Shown here one piece after another: positions 6,517-6,596 of a stretch of 6,596 bases of DNA. How positions within the stretch are numbered: the stretch's first letter is position 1; each line of letters starts with the position of its first letter. The position numbers were made by a program, and so were the translations under genes. This DNA is from Verrucomicrobiales bacterium (GTDB lineage Bacteria; Verrucomicrobiota; Verrucomicrobiia; Limisphaerales; F1-80-MAGS106). The stretch lies in contig CANLCA010000169.1 in NCBI GenBank assembly GCA_947487925.1, positions 1-6,596 on the forward strand. Reading direction: 5' to 3'. The notes beneath the pieces were generated by a model. It saw nothing but the letters and a program-made list of their open reading frames with translations, did no database searches and was not told the DNA's origin.

Positions 6517-6596
6517 CTACAATGCGGCCCAATCCGGCGGTTGAGAGAATAGTTTTAGCAAGTCCAACTTGGTCAATTGTTCATTCAAATCGGGAG
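6517..6596 (-). CDS. Possible 3' end of an unidentified minus-strand gene running off the window
   Basis: One minus-strand frame is open from the window edge to TAG at 6517-6519, with a tail of 25 residues (it includes LDLLKLFSQPPDWAAL). The family is not recognised. Support comes only from the terminator-like hairpin just downstream. Another frame in the same stretch is also open for about 25 codons, so chance is a real alternative. If real, this gene precedes the JetD-like gene in the same direction and could be tested as a Wadjet neighbour. Confidence 0.3.
   Translation of the reverse strand, partial: PDLNEQLTKLDLLKLFSQPPDWAAL

Noticed and set aside
1..6596. CRISPR arrays, tRNA or rRNA genes, intact insertion sequences
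   Set aside because: No regularly spaced direct repeats, no tRNA cloverleaf or rRNA sequence, and no transposase frame was seen by eye on either strand.

Overview
The window looks like chromosomal DNA from a Verrucomicrobiota (PVC-group) bacterium, moderately GC-rich. This rests on two family signatures, not on any ribosomal marker. One is a pseudopilin with a type III signal sequence and the C-terminal H-X9-DG motif. The other is a fragment of the PVC-specific 'membrane-bound dehydrogenase' beta-propeller family. Intact genes are mixed with gene fragments, so the window reads as an accessory or decaying stretch rather than one operon.

Layout. At 15-836 (+) lies a divergent PanB-like (ketopantoate hydroxymethyltransferase fold) gene that lacks the usual metal ligands. 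Abutting its 3' end, on the minus strand at 807-1246, is the first ~135 codons of a PVC-type propeller dehydrogenase, truncated and carrying a one-base deletion. Back-to-back with that, at about 1263-1634 (+), is the C-terminal third of a ROK-family sugar kinase/regulator without its 5' part. The interval 1635-1784 has no gene but holds a nested inverted repeat. At 1785-3620 (-) is an intact, probably exported amidohydrolase-3 (YtcJ-type) enzyme. Divergent from it, at 3913-4722 (+), is the solitary pseudopilin. Convergent to that, at 4790-5605 (-), is a TauE/SafE permease. At 5697-6476 (-) is the TOPRIM-containing C-terminal part of a Wadjet JetD-like protein, without an N-terminal domain. Upstream of it are a terminator-like hairpin with a U-tract and the possible tail of another minus-strand gene running off the window.

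How they work together: no pathway links the intact genes. The amidohydrolase, the pseudopilin and the permease each appear to be single-gene units in alternating orientation. The most notable points are the orphan JetD-like nuclease module, the PanB-like protein with a rebuilt active site, and the join between two unrelated truncated genes near 1246-1263.
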